Source: Paracerasibacillus soli
Lineage (GTDB): Bacteria; Bacillota; Bacilli; Bacillales; Amphibacillaceae
Assembly: GCF_034006335.1 (NCBI RefSeq)
Contig: NZ_JAWDIQ010000001.1
Length of the DNA stretch: 64,000 nt
Direction: 5' to 3' (one strand)
Shown here: positions 8,475 through 17,373 of the stretch, piece by piece
Layout of the letters: every line of letters starts with the position of its first letter
Numbering within the stretch: the stretch's first letter is position 1
Notes under the pieces: model-generated
What the model was told of the DNA's origin: nothing
The model's input: the letters and a program-made list of their open reading frames with translations, nothing else
The model's database searches: none
Translations under genes and position numbers: made by a program

Positions 8475-9608
8475 TTAATTGTACGGTACTTGGATTAACA
8501 CTTTTGTGCCTTTTCCAATTTCCGAATCAATCGTCAACTTTCCTTCAAACATTTCAACTCGTTCTTTCATGCCAATCAGTCCGAATGACTTATCACGTTT
8601 AACTTTGGGATCAAACCCTTTTCCATCATCACGGATAACCGCAATCAAATTTCTTACATTCATCTCTATTTTAACTAAGATCAATGATGCTTCTGCATGT
8701 TTTAATGCATTTTGTACCGCTTCTTGTACTAATCGAAAAAAGGCAACTTCATATTTAGAGTTTATTCGCTGTTCATCACCAAAGTATAAAAACTCAATAT
8801 CTACATTACTGTATTCTGAAATTGTAGATAAATATTTTTTTAATGTTGGTATAAGACCTAGATCATCTAAAGCCATAGGGCGAAGATCATAAATAATTCT
8901 TCTTACTTCGTAAAGTGACGAGCGTATCATTTTGCGCACACTCTTTATTTCGGCTAATGCACCATCTACATTACCACTACGAAATGTGCGATCAACAAGT
9001 TCCGAACGTAGCAAAATATTTGCTAACATTTGTGCAGGACCATCGTGAATTTCACGTGATATTTTCCGGCGTTCTTCTTCTTGTGCCTCGATGATTTTAA
9101 GCCCAAACTCTTGTTTTTCCTTTGCTTCTTCCAAGACTTCATTCACATGTTGGAAGTCTTCATTCAAATAATTTAATACGACTGAAACTTTTCCAGCTAA
9201 GCCTTCCGCTCTGTAAATAGTCTGTTTAAGCGAGGCAATTCTTCTTTCAAGTTCATCACGTTTTTGCCGCATTATTTTTTCTTCTCGCTGCACAATTGCT
9301 AATTCTGTTTGGAGCGCATGCGTTGTTTCATACACATCATGTATCTGTTTTTCCGAATATCGGTCAAAATACATACTCACTTCCGCTAGTCGTTTTCGGG
9401 AACTTTTCACTTTTAGTTGTAAGTGGTCATTTTTTTCAATATATAAAAGAACCTTCTCTTTTGTTTCAACTAGTTCCTGCTCCAGTCCTTCTAATTCTTT
9501 TCTTGCCTCTTCACTAATAAAAAATATTTCGTCTTTACTTTTTTCGACGACATCAACCATTTCATCGATAACTTTATCTAAACTTTTATTCGTCACTTGT
9601 ACTTCCAT
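8475..9608 (-). CDS. degS: Cytoplasmic sensor histidine kinase DegS
   Basis: The kinase that phosphorylates DegU. There is no membrane segment. A long N-terminal coiled coil (residues about 1-180) precedes the HisKA_3 dimerisation domain with the phospho-acceptor His in EEERRKISREIHDGPAQML and the HATPase domain with the N-box LVQEAVQNALKHA, G1 IRDDGKGFD and G2 FGLIGMKERV. The start is taken at ATG 9608 (MEVQVTNKS), which matches the family N-terminus, although its ribosome site is weak. The upstream in-frame extension to 9677 is not conserved-looking. Confidence 0.95.
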   Translation of the reverse strand: MEVQVTNKSLDKVIDEMVDVVEKSKDEIFFISEEARKELEGLEQELVETKEKVLLYIEKNDHLQLKVKSSRKRLAEVSMYFDRYSEKQIHDVYETTHALQTELAIVQREEKIMRQKRDELERRIASLKQTIYRAEGLAGKVSVVLNYLNEDFQHVNEVLEEAKEKQEFGLKIIEAQEEERRKISREIHDGPAQMLANILLRSELVDRTFRSGNVDGALAEIKSVRKMIRSSLYEVRRIIYDLRPMALDDLGLIPTLKKYLSTISEYSNVDIEFLYFGDEQRINSKYEVAFFRLVQEAVQNALKHAEASLILVKIEMNVRNLIAVIRDDGKGFDPKVKRDKSFGLIGMKERVEMFEGKLTIDSEIGKGTKVLIQVPYN

Positions 9609-9871
9609 ACACATACACCAACCTATGATATAATCATACGTAGAAAGCTGAAATTTTAATAGGGCCCATAGTCCCATTCACCTGAAAAACACGCACATTC
9701 TACACTTTATTATATTTACTATACCATTTTTTTAGGACATAAGGTGACTTTTCTTATTAAACTTGAAAATAGTATTTTATTCATATTAACATAATAGAGA
9801 GATATATAAAAAATTAAAGCTATTTTCATTTACTATGATTCGAGCTAATACCAAATTGAAGGAGGCTTGGC

Positions 9872-10522
9872 ATGCTAGCAACTTATTTTACCGTTAAACA
9901 TAGTGGTTCAGATGAATTAACGATACAGAAGTCACGCTTTATTGGATATGTCAAGCGTGTAGAGACTGAGGATGAAGCTCAACTCTTTATTCAAGAAATT
10001 AAAAAAAAGCATCATGATGCAACTCACAATTGTTCTGCATACATCATTGGTGAGCATGACCAAATCCAAAAAGCAAATGATGATGGTGAGCCTAGTGGAA
10101 CAGCTGGAGTACCTATTTTAGAAGTATTAAAAAAACAACATTTAAAGGATACGGCTGTTGTTATTACAAGATACTTCGGTGGTATAAAACTAGGTGCTGG
10201 TGGGCTTATTCGTGCATACGGTAGTGCAACATCAAAAGCAATTGAAACAACAGGCATCGTAAAACGCCAACTAATGCAAGGCTTCTCTATAACTGTTACA
10301 TATCCACTTTTAGGAAAACTAGAAAATGAATTAAGGAATTCTGACCATATTCTTGAAACAATTCATTATATGGAAAATGTTGAGTTTATCGTCTATGTCC
10401 AAATAGGCTCTGAGTCTTCTTTTACAGAGTGGATAACAAACCTAACAAGTGATCAAGCAAATGTAAAAATGATCGATCAAAAGTATATTGAAATCGATGT
10501 TTTATCTACAAAAGAGCCTTAA
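9872..10522 (+). CDS. yvyE: YvyE, YigZ/IMPACT family protein
   Basis: 216 residues of the UPF0029/IMPACT family. Conserved segments are SRFIGYVKRVETEDEA, ATHNCSAYIIG, DDGEPSGTAGVPIL and TRYFGGIKLGAGGLIRAYG, followed by a small ferredoxin-like C-terminal domain. Members associate with translation or peptidase-related functions; the exact role is unknown. The start is ATG 9872, preceded by GGAGG. It is divergent from degS, the usual neighbour in Bacillus, and is followed by a strong terminator shared with nagB. Confidence 0.92.
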   Translation: MLATYFTVKHSGSDELTIQKSRFIGYVKRVETEDEAQLFIQEIKKKHHDATHNCSAYIIGEHDQIQKANDDGEPSGTAGVPILEVLKKQHLKDTAVVITRYFGGIKLGAGGLIRAYGSATSKAIETTGIVKRQLMQGFSITVTYPLLGKLENELRNSDHILETIHYMENVEFIVYVQIGSESSFTEWITNLTSDQANVKMIDQKYIEIDVLSTKEP

Positions 10523-10525
10523 TCA

Positions 10526-10568
10526 AAAGTACGGGATGATCAATTAATATGGTCATCCCGTACTTTTA
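10526..10568. terminator. Bidirectional terminator between yvyE and nagB
   Basis: The arms AAAAGTACGGGATGA and TCATCCCGTACTTTT are perfectly complementary around a 13-base loop, with T-runs on both sides. It serves the convergent genes yvyE (+) and nagB (-). Confidence 0.9.
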
Positions 10569-10624
10569 TTTATCATATGAAGTAAAACTTCTATTAGTTG
10601 AGTCCTTCGTTAACCTGCAATAAA

Positions 10625-11353
10625 TTAACGTACTTTAGAAAGCGCTGCTTCATCTGCAATAATGGTAACGTTCGGATGACGTTGTAAAATTGTTGCAGGT
10701 ACATCTTTTGTCACTTCACCTTGAATCACTTGCTGTAATGTAGACGCTTTTGCTTCTCCAGACACGAGCATTACAATCTCTTTACTATCCATAATTGTTT
10801 CAATCCCCATTGTAATGGCATTAGTCGGTACATCATCTAAGGAATCAAAAAATCTCGCATTCGCTTGACGTGTTGATTCATCTAGTGTTACAACATGTGT
10901 CCTACTTGTAAATGGTGTACCAGGTTCATTAAACCCAATATGTCCATTTAATCCCATACCTAATAATTGGATGTCGATTCCACCTTGTTCCTTGATTAAC
11001 TTTTCATAATCCGAACATTCTTTATCACTATCTGTCGCGATACCATTTGGAATGTTTGTTTGCTCAAGTGGAATATCTATATGTTTAAATAATTGGTTGT
11101 TCATGTAGTAATAGTAGCTATTTGAATCTTGACGATCAAGCCCAACATATTCATCTAAATTAAATGTTTTTGCTTGTTTGAAAGAAATTTCATTATTTTT
11201 ATACTGCTCGATAAGCAATTTATATAATCCTTCTGGTGTAGATCCAGTCGCTAAACCTAAAACAAGTTTTGGTTTGCCTTTTAATTTGTCAGATAAAATG
11301 TCACTTGCCTTTTTACTCATTTCTTCATAATCTTTTACTTTTATAATTTGCAT
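10625..11353 (-). CDS. nagB: Glucosamine-6-phosphate deaminase
   Basis: Converts glucosamine-6-phosphate to fructose-6-phosphate and ammonia in amino-sugar catabolism. The 242-residue product has the phosphate-binding LGLATGSTPEGLY, the catalytic Asp region FNLDEYVGL and the GLGMNGHIGFNEPG-type motif (here LLGMGLNGHIGFNEPG) carrying the active-site His. This is the short monomeric or Bacillus type. The start codon directly abuts the nagA stop, so nagA-nagB form an operon. No NagR regulator gene is next to it. Confidence 0.95.
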   Translation of the reverse strand: MQIIKVKDYEEMSKKASDILSDKLKGKPKLVLGLATGSTPEGLYKLLIEQYKNNEISFKQAKTFNLDEYVGLDRQDSNSYYYYMNNQLFKHIDIPLEQTNIPNGIATDSDKECSDYEKLIKEQGGIDIQLLGMGLNGHIGFNEPGTPFTSRTHVVTLDESTRQANARFFDSLDDVPTNAITMGIETIMDSKEIVMLVSGEAKASTLQQVIQGEVTKDVPATILQRHPNVTIIADEAALSKVR

Positions 11354-12540
11354 TTAATTATTCCCCTCTCTTGTATAGGCTATTACACCTCTACAAATTG
11401 TCTTTTCTATATCTAATTGTTCATTTACTAACAATACATCAGCGTCTTTACCTACTGCGATACTACCCTTTTTATCAAAAACGCCTAATTGTTTTGCTGG
11501 ATTTGATGCGGTCATTTGGATAACATTTTCCACAGTGACATCTGATAGTTGTAGCATGTTCTGAGCACCATGATGTAATTTTAATATACTTCCAGCTAAT
11601 GTGCCACTTTCTAATACTGCGCGGTCTTCGGATACAATCACCGGCTGACCAGCAAGTTCGTAGTTACCCGGTTGTAAACATTTTGCACGCATGGCATCTG
11701 TTATGAGGATGAGGCGCTCGCTCCCCATGTTTCGATAAATGATTTGCATCATCTCAGGTGATACATGTATGCCGTCTGCAATTAACTCAGCACGTAATTC
11801 TTCCAATTCAAAGGCTGCACCGACAACACCAATATCACGATGATGAATTCCCGTCATCGCATTACATATATGTGTCACTTGACGAACACCATATTGAACA
11901 GCTTGTTTCATTTCAGCAAATGTTGCACTTGTATGCCCTGCTGACACATTAACACCATTTGCTGATAAATGTTTAATAAATTCCCCATTCGGATCATGCT
12001 CTGGCGCCATCGTAATCGTCTTAATTTTGTTCCCGGATATTTTTTGCCAATGCTCAAATTGTTTCACATTCGGTTCTATAATATATTTTAGAGGTTGCGC
12101 CCCTTTTCGATCTTTTTCTATGAACGGTCCTTCAAGATGTACACCGATAATTTCAGCTTGTCCAGGCTTATTGGGATATTCGGCGACATTTTGTAGCGCA
12201 CGCTCAATATTTTGGGAGACTGTGTAACAGTAGTTGCTAGAAAACTTGTTGTTCCTTCTTTTGGTAACACCTCAGCCATCTTATCAAGTGCTTCCTCAGT
12301 AGCATCCATCACGTCCGCACCATTTGCTCCATGTATGTGACCATCAATAAATCCCGGAATTGCTAACAAACCATTTCCTTCGATTATTTTGAGAGGAGCT
12401 GGATAACTTTCTGGTTGCTCACCTTCTGCATAAATACCTGTTATTTTTCCATCTTGTAAAAGTAAGCTTCCTCCTTGTAATACTTCTGTTTCTGTATGGA
12501 TTGTGATATTCCGAATAAATATAGAAGATAATTGTTTCAT
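11354..12540 (-). CDS. nagA: N-acetylglucosamine-6-phosphate deacetylase, one frameshift
   Basis: An amidohydrolase that removes acetate from GlcNAc-6-phosphate before NagB acts. Metal-site motifs visible are PGFIDGHIHGANG in the N-terminal part, GVHLEGPFI spanning the break, and VSAGHTSATF and THICNAMTGIHHR in the C-terminal part, with ILITDAMRA. The frame breaks near 12216: CCCAAAATATTG would read on as PKNIERALQNV with one extra A. With that repair the protein is about 395 residues, normal for the family. The break is most likely a sequencing deletion. Confidence 0.92.
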
Positions 12541-12767
12541 TTTTAATGATCCTTTCTATTTCACAAAAAGGGCGAGGCGAGGCCATTTCATCATTTAAAC
12601 TGTGTGCGATAGAAGACTGCTCATTGAACATCCTCTGTTTACTAAAACTAAAATAAATCGCCTTGTCCTCATTGCAATAATTTAAATATAGTTCTATTCT
12701 AACACAAAAAACCACGGTTTATAGTATATAAACAACCGTAGCTTTGTATGTAAATTATTTCGTATTA

Positions 12768-12926
12768 TTATTTATCAAAACCAGCTACATTCGGTAGACT
12801 TTCACCCTGGCTTGTTATTTCTCGAATCAATGTTTGGACTAACTCTTCGGCTGAATGAAATTTATTGTTTTCTGTTTCGTGAATGACTTTTTTTAATAGC
12901 TTTTTTAAATTTTCACGTTCCTTCAT
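12768..12926 (-). CDS. Small hypothetical protein, 52 residues
   Basis: Begins MKERENLKKLLKKV, contains HSAEELVQTLIREI and ends SLPNVAGFDK. A good ribosome site (AGAGGTG) lies 8 bases before the ATG at 12926. The predicted product is soluble, mostly helical and charged at the N-terminus. No family was recognised. It lies alone between nagA and a VanZ-family gene on the same strand. Confidence 0.55.
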   Translation of the reverse strand: MKERENLKKLLKKVIHETENNKFHSAEELVQTLIREITSQGESLPNVAGFDK

Positions 12927-13041
12927 TCACTTTTCACCTCTTTACAACAATTCTCACTGTTGTTCGCTATTTTTTTCACAAGCTATTCAAATCATACCAC
13001 AATTCGTATAAAAAAACAGTTTTATTTCAGAGTCTTCTTAA

Positions 13042-13544
13042 TTAGTAATCATGTACTTTGCGTTTGCGCTTTAAGATAATATATATTAAAATTCCTGCAA
13101 CACATGCTCCGCTTCCGTCAATCACGACATCCCCAATATAAGGAGTGCGATTAGGCGTAAACCCTTGATGAAACTCATCCATTACAGCATATGCAATAGA
13201 TAGTAAAAGCGAAACAATTAAATTTGCCTTTAATTTCAACCGGTTTGTCCGTGATAAAGCGATATAAAATAAAATCATTAAAATAAAAAACACTGTAAAA
13301 TGGGCACCTTTTCGTATAAAGAACTCTATAAACCTGTCAATTCCAATCGCTTGTACACTTACCTCGGAATTTGCATATGTAAAAGAAATCCATGAAACAT
13401 AACGTTCCATGAATGATAAATCAATGATTTTATTCATCACTGGTTTAATATCTTGTCTATCGTATGGTTGTGATGAAAAAGGAAAATAACCCCCATCCAC
13501 AAAATAGGTAATAACCAAACAAAATACTTTTTATCTAAACGCAT
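13042..13544 (-). CDS. VanZ-family membrane protein, one frameshift
   Basis: A small membrane protein of the VanZ-like family. The N-terminus MRLDKKYFVWLLPILWMGVIF (first helix) lies in one frame and the rest in another. They join near 13468 if the T-run in CCTTTTTCATCA gains one T, giving FFSSQPYDRQDIKPV, the conserved S-x-QP motif of the family. Further membrane segments and the VMDEFHQGFTPNRTPYIGDVVID motif with its conserved E-H-Q follow. About 167 residues in full. The founding member gives teicoplanin resistance; the chromosomal homologues' role is unknown. Confidence 0.82.
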
Positions 13545-13773
13545 ACACTCAACCTACTTTTTTAAAATAATGAAAGGCTATGTCCGTCAACAATGGGGCC
13601 GAGACATGAGCGGATAACCCCTCGTTCAACCAATATAACTAGTAAAAAACTGATTGTTTCATACTGAATGCAATAGTAGAGTTCTGACACTTTGATTTTG
13701 TCCCAGTTTCATCCATTCAACTATGTAAAGATGCCCTTTTCAGTATATTCTTTTCAAGACGTTTATACCATAA

Positions 13774-13800
13774 GAAAAACCACAGTGGCAAACACTGCGG
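13774..13800 (-). terminator. Terminator after sinR
   Basis: On the minus strand CCGCAGTG and CACTGTGG form an 8-bp stem (one G-T pair) followed by TTTTTC, about 40 bases past the sinR stop. The rest of 13545-13838 shows no gene. Confidence 0.75.
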
Positions 13801-13838
13801 CTCCTCAGTAAGATTTCAATTATGATGATTACAATGTA

Positions 13839-14177
13839 TTATTTGTTTTGTTGTCGCCATTTATTAAATTCCAAATACTCTTTGAACTGCTGTTTAGAAA
13901 CACCAGACTGCATTGCTTCTTGGACGATTTGTAACCACTCTTCATCAAGTTGTTCTGTCTGCTGTTCCATCTCACTCGTATTTAACAAATCATGAACAGA
14001 GATTCCAAGCACGGCACTAATCTTTTCGATGAATTGTATTGAAGGATTTGTTTGAAGGTTACGTTCAATGGAACTCAAATATGATTTTGCAACATTCGCC
14101 TTTTCTGCCAATTCAGAAATAGACATTTTTTTCTCTTGACGTATTTTCTTTATTTTTTCTCCTATCAAGTTCCTCAC
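13839..14177 (-). CDS. sinR: Biofilm master repressor SinR
   Basis: 112 residues and very close to B. subtilis SinR. The N-terminal Xre-type helix-turn-helix has SELAEKANVAKSYLSSIERN followed by LQTNPSIQFIEKISAVLGIS, and the C-terminal Sin dimerisation helices are QLDEEWLQIVQEAM and VSKQQFKEYLEFNKWR. SinR tetramers repress matrix operons such as tapA-sipW-tasA until SinI sequesters them through this C-terminal region. Unlike B. subtilis, sinI is not directly upstream: three secreted-protein genes intervene. A palindrome with AAAGAAC/GTTCTTT arms lies just upstream at 14222-14254. Confidence 0.94.
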   Translation of the reverse strand: MRNLIGEKIKKIRQEKKMSISELAEKANVAKSYLSSIERNLQTNPSIQFIEKISAVLGISVHDLLNTSEMEQQTEQLDEEWLQIVQEAMQSGVSKQQFKEYLEFNKWRQQNK

Positions 14178-14221
14178 CTTCTTTCACGATAAAGTATATC
14201 ATATTTGAAGGGAGAAATTCT

Positions 14222-14254
14222 ATAAAGAACAATTTTCTTATAACTGTTCTTTAT
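14222..14254. promoter_or_regulatory. AAAGAAC/GTTCTTT palindrome upstream of sinR
   Basis: ATAAAGAACA (14222-14231) is the exact reverse complement of TGTTCTTTAT (14245-14254), across a 13-base spacer. Both arms contain the SinR box GTTCTTT known from B. subtilis. It overlaps the stop codon of the upstream secreted-protein gene, so it could be a SinR autoregulatory site or simply a weak terminator; it has no proper U-run. Confidence 0.45.
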
Positions 14255-14789
14255 TTTAAGTCTTCTAACTCTGACTCCTCAGATTTGTCCACTTCTTCTT
14301 TCGGCTCTTGTCCATTTATAGAGTTGGGTGGAATACTGATCAACTCCATCTCTTCTATTGCTTCTTCCATAATACGTTGAAACGCTTGCATCATATATTC
14401 TTTGTCTTTCACTATTTGTTCGTCCTTCTCATCATAAAGTTTGGCAATTAATTGATCTGCATAATCTTGTATTGCTTTCATTCGTTCTTGCTTTTCCTGT
14501 TCCACGAAATGATTCATTGCTTCTTCTGTTTTTGAAATTGTAAGTTGAAGTTCATCCTTTAATCTTTCGACTTGTTTTGCCTGCTCATCCGCAATTGCAT
14601 TTTCAACCGCATTCATCGACGCTATCTTCTTATTGTCAAACCAATTGCTAATGATGGCTTGAATATCTAATTGTGCATGTGCCACAGTGAGACTGGTCAA
14701 CATAATACCAAAAGCTACCACACAGCCAATTAACAAACGTATTCTTTTTTATGACGTTTTTGTAATGATTGTTCTAATCGACTATTCAT
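14251..14789 (-). CDS. Secreted coiled-coil protein C of the matrix island, one frameshift
   Basis: The start is ATG 14789 (MNSRLEQSLQKRHKK), preceded by GGAGTGGG. The frame breaks in an A6 run near 14750; one more A joins it to RLLIGCVVAFGIMLTSLTVAHAQ, giving a clear signal peptide ending AHA. The mature part has ISNWFDNKK and then a long Glu/Lys/Gln-rich coiled coil (residues about 50-140) and an acidic tail. The segment before the coil resembles LKNWYD in protein B next door, so the two are probably paralogues. About 179 residues. No known family was recognised. Its location before sinR suggests a matrix or surface role, which is inference. Confidence 0.7.
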
Positions 14790-14818
14790 TTCAACCCACT
14801 CCTCAGCAATGAAAGGTA

Positions 14819-14839
14819 GGGTCCCCATGTAGAGGACCC
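14819..14839. other. Intercistronic hairpin between proteins B and C
   Basis: GGGTCC and GGACCC pair around a short loop just after the protein B stop. On the minus strand no U-run follows, so an attenuating or RNA-processing role is as likely as termination. Confidence 0.45.
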
Positions 14840-14850
14840 CGCATTACTTT

Positions 14851-15626
14851 TTAATTTAAACCTGAAACAACGTCATCCATTGCTCGAAATGCGTCTTGTT
14901 GTAATTCTTCAGCTTTAGCAGCAACTGTAACTTTAATCTCGTTCTGCAAATTCTCAATAATCGCTGTTACCGTTCTACGTAGCTCATCTACTTGATGATC
15001 GATTTGTGTTTTAAAGTTTCTCTCCAATGCTTCTGAACCAACATTTAGCTGTTCTTCCACTTCCTGTTTCGCATTATCGATTGCTACTTCTAATTCCGAA
15101 ACAGCCTGGTCCTGTGCTGCATTAATTTCTTCCGTCATTTTTGCTAAAACTGCGTCCTCTTTCCAGAGAAGTGTGCTGCTAAATCCTGATTAACATATTG
15201 CTTTGCCTGTTCTCCATATGCTTGAATTTCAAACCAACCTTCTTGAAAGGCATGATAAAAGTCTCGTTCCATATTTACGAGTATTTCAGCTTTTGCATCA
15301 TCTAATGAAGCAATATGCGCCTCTTTCGCCTCACCTATTGCATGTACACTATCCGTTACTTTTTTATCTGCATCGCGATCGATTTGCCTATCAGCAACGG
15401 CTTTTCTATCACCATATTCCTCCTCTAACTCCGGAATTAATCCCTCACCATACGCTTGTGCCCCAGCAACAGATTCCGCAACCGCTTCGTTAAAGACGCG
15501 ATCATACCAATTTTTTAATGCTTGTCCCGCATCTGAATTAGCTAAAGCAAAGCCTGCACTTGTAAAAATTCCAACAGCCGCTACACCAACAATCACTTTT
15601 CCCTTAACTGATTTTAATAAGTTCAT
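14851..15626 (-). CDS. Secreted coiled-coil protein B of the matrix island, one frameshift
   Basis: Two adjacent frames read as one protein if a base is restored near 15165 (after HFSG the alternative frame gives KEDAVLAKMTEEIN). The start is taken at ATG 15626 (MNLLKSVKGKV), which has AAGGGG at good spacing and opens a signal peptide ending SAGFALA. The mature protein has the ALKNWYD segment, then about 200 residues of alternating Ala/Glu/Gln/Lys coiled coil (VSELEVAIDNAKQEVEEQL). About 258 residues. The family is unknown. It lies in the middle of the A-B-C run. Confidence 0.7.
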
Positions 15627-15658
15627 GATTCCATTCCCCTTTTCCTTTATTGGCTTAT

Positions 15659-16105
15659 TCATTGCTCATCGCTACTTTCTAATAATTCACTTAAAAAAAC
15701 CGTTATCTCATCTGTCATATCCACTTCGATTGTTTTGGTCTTCCTCTGAAAAAATTCTTCAAAGTCATCTGCTAGTAATTGTTCAAAGTTAGCAGATATG
15801 TCTTGTTCGTATCGTGTGCTATATTCCTCAATCTGTAATTTTGATTCCAGTATGAATTGAAGCATAAGTGCGTTTACATCAGCATTTTGTAATGTCAAAT
15901 CTTTTTCATCGAGAAACTTCTGTAATTCGTTTTCCAAATATTGATTGCTCGCATCTTTTGCTGTTAAAATTTCCTGTTGGATTGCTTCCTCTTTTGGACC
16001 TATTAGCAAGAAATAACCACGATTTGCGGCCACCCACATCGATGTACATAAAAAAATACAGATGAATGCTAATAGACTAAAAATGAATTTCCTCTTCACT
16101 ATCAC
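15659..16105 (-). CDS. Secreted coiled-coil protein A of the matrix island
   Basis: First gene of the A-B-C run, 148 residues, frame intact. It opens with a basic and hydrophobic signal or anchor segment (KRKFIFSLLAFICIFLCTSMWVAANRGYF), followed by a helical, acidic body (KEEAIQQEILTAKDASNQYLE, FEQLLADDFEEFFQRKTK) without Cys residues. The start may be GTG 16105 or GTG 16099. The layout is similar to proteins B and C but clear sequence similarity is weak. A Spo0A-type promoter lies about 210 bases upstream, implying induction at the onset of stationary phase. Function unknown; it could be a matrix or adhesion protein. Confidence 0.68.
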   Translation of the reverse strand: MIVKRKFIFSLLAFICIFLCTSMWVAANRGYFLLIGPKEEAIQQEILTAKDASNQYLENELQKFLDEKDLTLQNADVNALMLQFILESKLQIEEYSTRYEQDISANFEQLLADDFEEFFQRKTKTIEVDMTDEITVFLSELLESSDEQ

Positions 16106-16311
16106 CTATCCTTTCTACCAACTATTTCATTCTCCCTTGTTATGTTATGTATCCTAGTAAGTGTAAAGGAATGTAGATAGATTATAAGGTAATATTCTAA
16201 AGATTCAAAAGCTTGAAACTGCCACATAATATTTCATTTACTCTTTAAATCGCATGTTTACAATGTTTTTCTCTGTTTTTCGTAGATTCTACCTTTTAAC
16301 TAAAATGGATA

Positions 16312-16341
16312 ATAATACCTAGAAAATGCTTTGTTTCGACA
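16312..16341 (-). promoter_or_regulatory. Spo0A-type promoter driving the secreted-protein genes
   Basis: On the minus strand a perfect 0A box TGTCGAA (16341-16335) is followed, after exactly 17 bases, by TATTAT (16317-16312). The box thus takes the place of the -35 element, the arrangement seen at promoters activated by phosphorylated Spo0A. The implied leader to the protein A start is about 200 bases. A GTTCTTT SinR-like box lies at 16370-16376, just upstream. Confidence 0.65.
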
Positions 16342-16437
16342 TTTCTCACTTGGTACTTTAGTTTTATTAGTTCTTTAGACCTAAATGAAAATATAAAAAG
16401 AGAGACTAGGTCGTAAGGATCTGATCCCCCTCATCAT

Positions 16438-16487
16438 AACTACGATTATTAGTAAATAATTTAACGATTTTACTAATAATCGTAGTT
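16438..16487. repeat. Long near-perfect palindrome downstream of sinI copy 1
   Basis: The arm at 16438-16456 is the reverse complement of 16469-16487 over 19 bases, across a loop of about 12 bases. It is flanked by GGATCTGATCC and GGATCC. There is no U-run on either strand. It lies between the sinI copy and the Spo0A-type promoter of the secreted-protein genes. Confidence 0.65.
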
Positions 16488-16518
16488 GAAGGATCCAACC
16501 TTTTGTTATACCCCAGCC

Positions 16519-16653
16519 TCAACTTTCATTTTGTTTCAGTTCACTTAAAATAAGTCTAATTTCCTCCTTTGTAAACCCACAAAACTTCGCCTTTTTTATT
16601 AATAGCACCCATTCCTCATCCAATAGACCTTTTTTTGTAATCGTTTGCTCCAA
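16519..16653 (-). CDS. sinI: SinI anti-repressor, copy 1
   Basis: A 44-residue protein starting at TTG 16653 with GGGGGG six bases upstream. It contains LLDEEWVLLIKKAKFCGFTKEEIRLIL, which matches the Sin helical hook of B. subtilis SinI (LDEEWVELMVEAKEANISPEEIRKYL). SinI binds SinR one to one and lifts its repression of matrix genes. It lacks the longer C-terminal tail of B. subtilis SinI. A Spo0A-type promoter lies about 250 bases upstream. It is the second of two sinI copies in tandem here. Confidence 0.88.
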   Translation of the reverse strand: MEQTITKKGLLDEEWVLLIKKAKFCGFTKEEIRLILSELKQNES

Positions 16654-16898
16654 AACCGTCCCCCCTATTTACAACATTCACTATTTATCTATTTCTTTTT
16701 TATCCCATCTTCTTGATTATAAGGTGAAATTTGATCTAGGACGTTTTACACAGTCTTGCTGTAACAATATTATAAAACAATATTCAAAACATTCAAATCA
16801 CGGTATTTCGAATGTTATACTTCATACTCTCTGCTTTATGCTTGTTTACTTTATTTTTCTCGTCTTTGCTAACATCGAGCTTTACACAAAAATGAATA

Positions 16899-16928
16899 TT
16901 AATACCTAGCTTTAGTGTTGTTTCGACA
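16899..16928 (-). promoter_or_regulatory. Spo0A-type promoter driving sinI copy 1
   Basis: On the minus strand a perfect 0A box TGTCGAA (16928-16922), 17 bases, then TATTAA (16904-16899). The spacer ends CTAGG exactly as in the promoter at 16312-16341, so the two promoters look like duplicates. In B. subtilis sinI is also activated by Spo0A. Confidence 0.7.
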
Positions 16929-16981
16929 TTTTTTTCTGGCCCTTCGGACTAATGGGTATTTACACCTAGTATTTGTTTGTG

Positions 16982-17013
16982 AAAAAAATCCTTATAGACA
17001 TCTATAAGGATTT
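16982..17013 (-). terminator. Terminator after sinI copy 2
   Basis: On the minus strand AAATCCTTATAGA pairs with TCTATAAGGATTT over 13 bp and is followed by seven T. It isolates sinI copy 2 from copy 1, which therefore needs its own promoter. Confidence 0.85.
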
Positions 17014-17046
17014 ATTCCTATTCCAATGGAAAAGGAGAAATTGATG

Positions 17047-17175
17047 TTATGTATTTTTTAACTTTTGAAGAATAAACCTAATTTCATCTTTCGTTAAGCC
17101 ACTAAACTTTGCCAGCTTAATTAACTTAACCCACTCTTCGTCTAACAAACGCTCTTTTACAATCGTTTTCCCCAA
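17047..17175 (-). CDS. SinI anti-repressor, copy 2
   Basis: A 42-residue protein starting at TTG 17175 with GGGGG about 8 bases upstream. It contains LLDEEWVKLIKLAKFSGLTKDEIRFIL, again the SinI hook that binds SinR. It shares with copy 1 the KTIVKERLLDEEW/QTITKKGLLDEEW opening and the KLAKF/KKAKF core. It is about as similar to copy 1 as either is to B. subtilis SinI, so the duplication is not recent. It is followed by a strong terminator. No clear 0A box was found in the 198 bases upstream, so its control may differ from copy 1. Confidence 0.87.
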   Translation of the reverse strand: MGKTIVKERLLDEEWVKLIKLAKFSGLTKDEIRFILQKLKNT

Positions 17176-17373
17176 ATGTCGTCCCCCTATCACTACTTAT
17201 AAAATAAATTTATCTATGTTGAATTATTTATATTTGCAGCTATAGTGTCTTTATGACATAAATACTAGGACATTTTTATTTCTTTATACCTACTATACTA
17301 TATATTGAAGGTTATTTGGGTGTCTTGTTTTGTCAAAATATAACTAGTTTTGTAAAATGCGTACCAAGCATTA

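Noticed and set aside
12419..12715. A 98-codon minus-strand ORF overlapping the start of nagA
   Set aside because: It overlaps nagA in another frame, has no good ribosome site and its sequence looks non-coding.
13545..13773. A possible structured RNA in the spacer between sinR and the VanZ-like gene
   Set aside because: Only the sinR terminator forms a convincing hairpin; the rest shows no consistent pairing or known motif.
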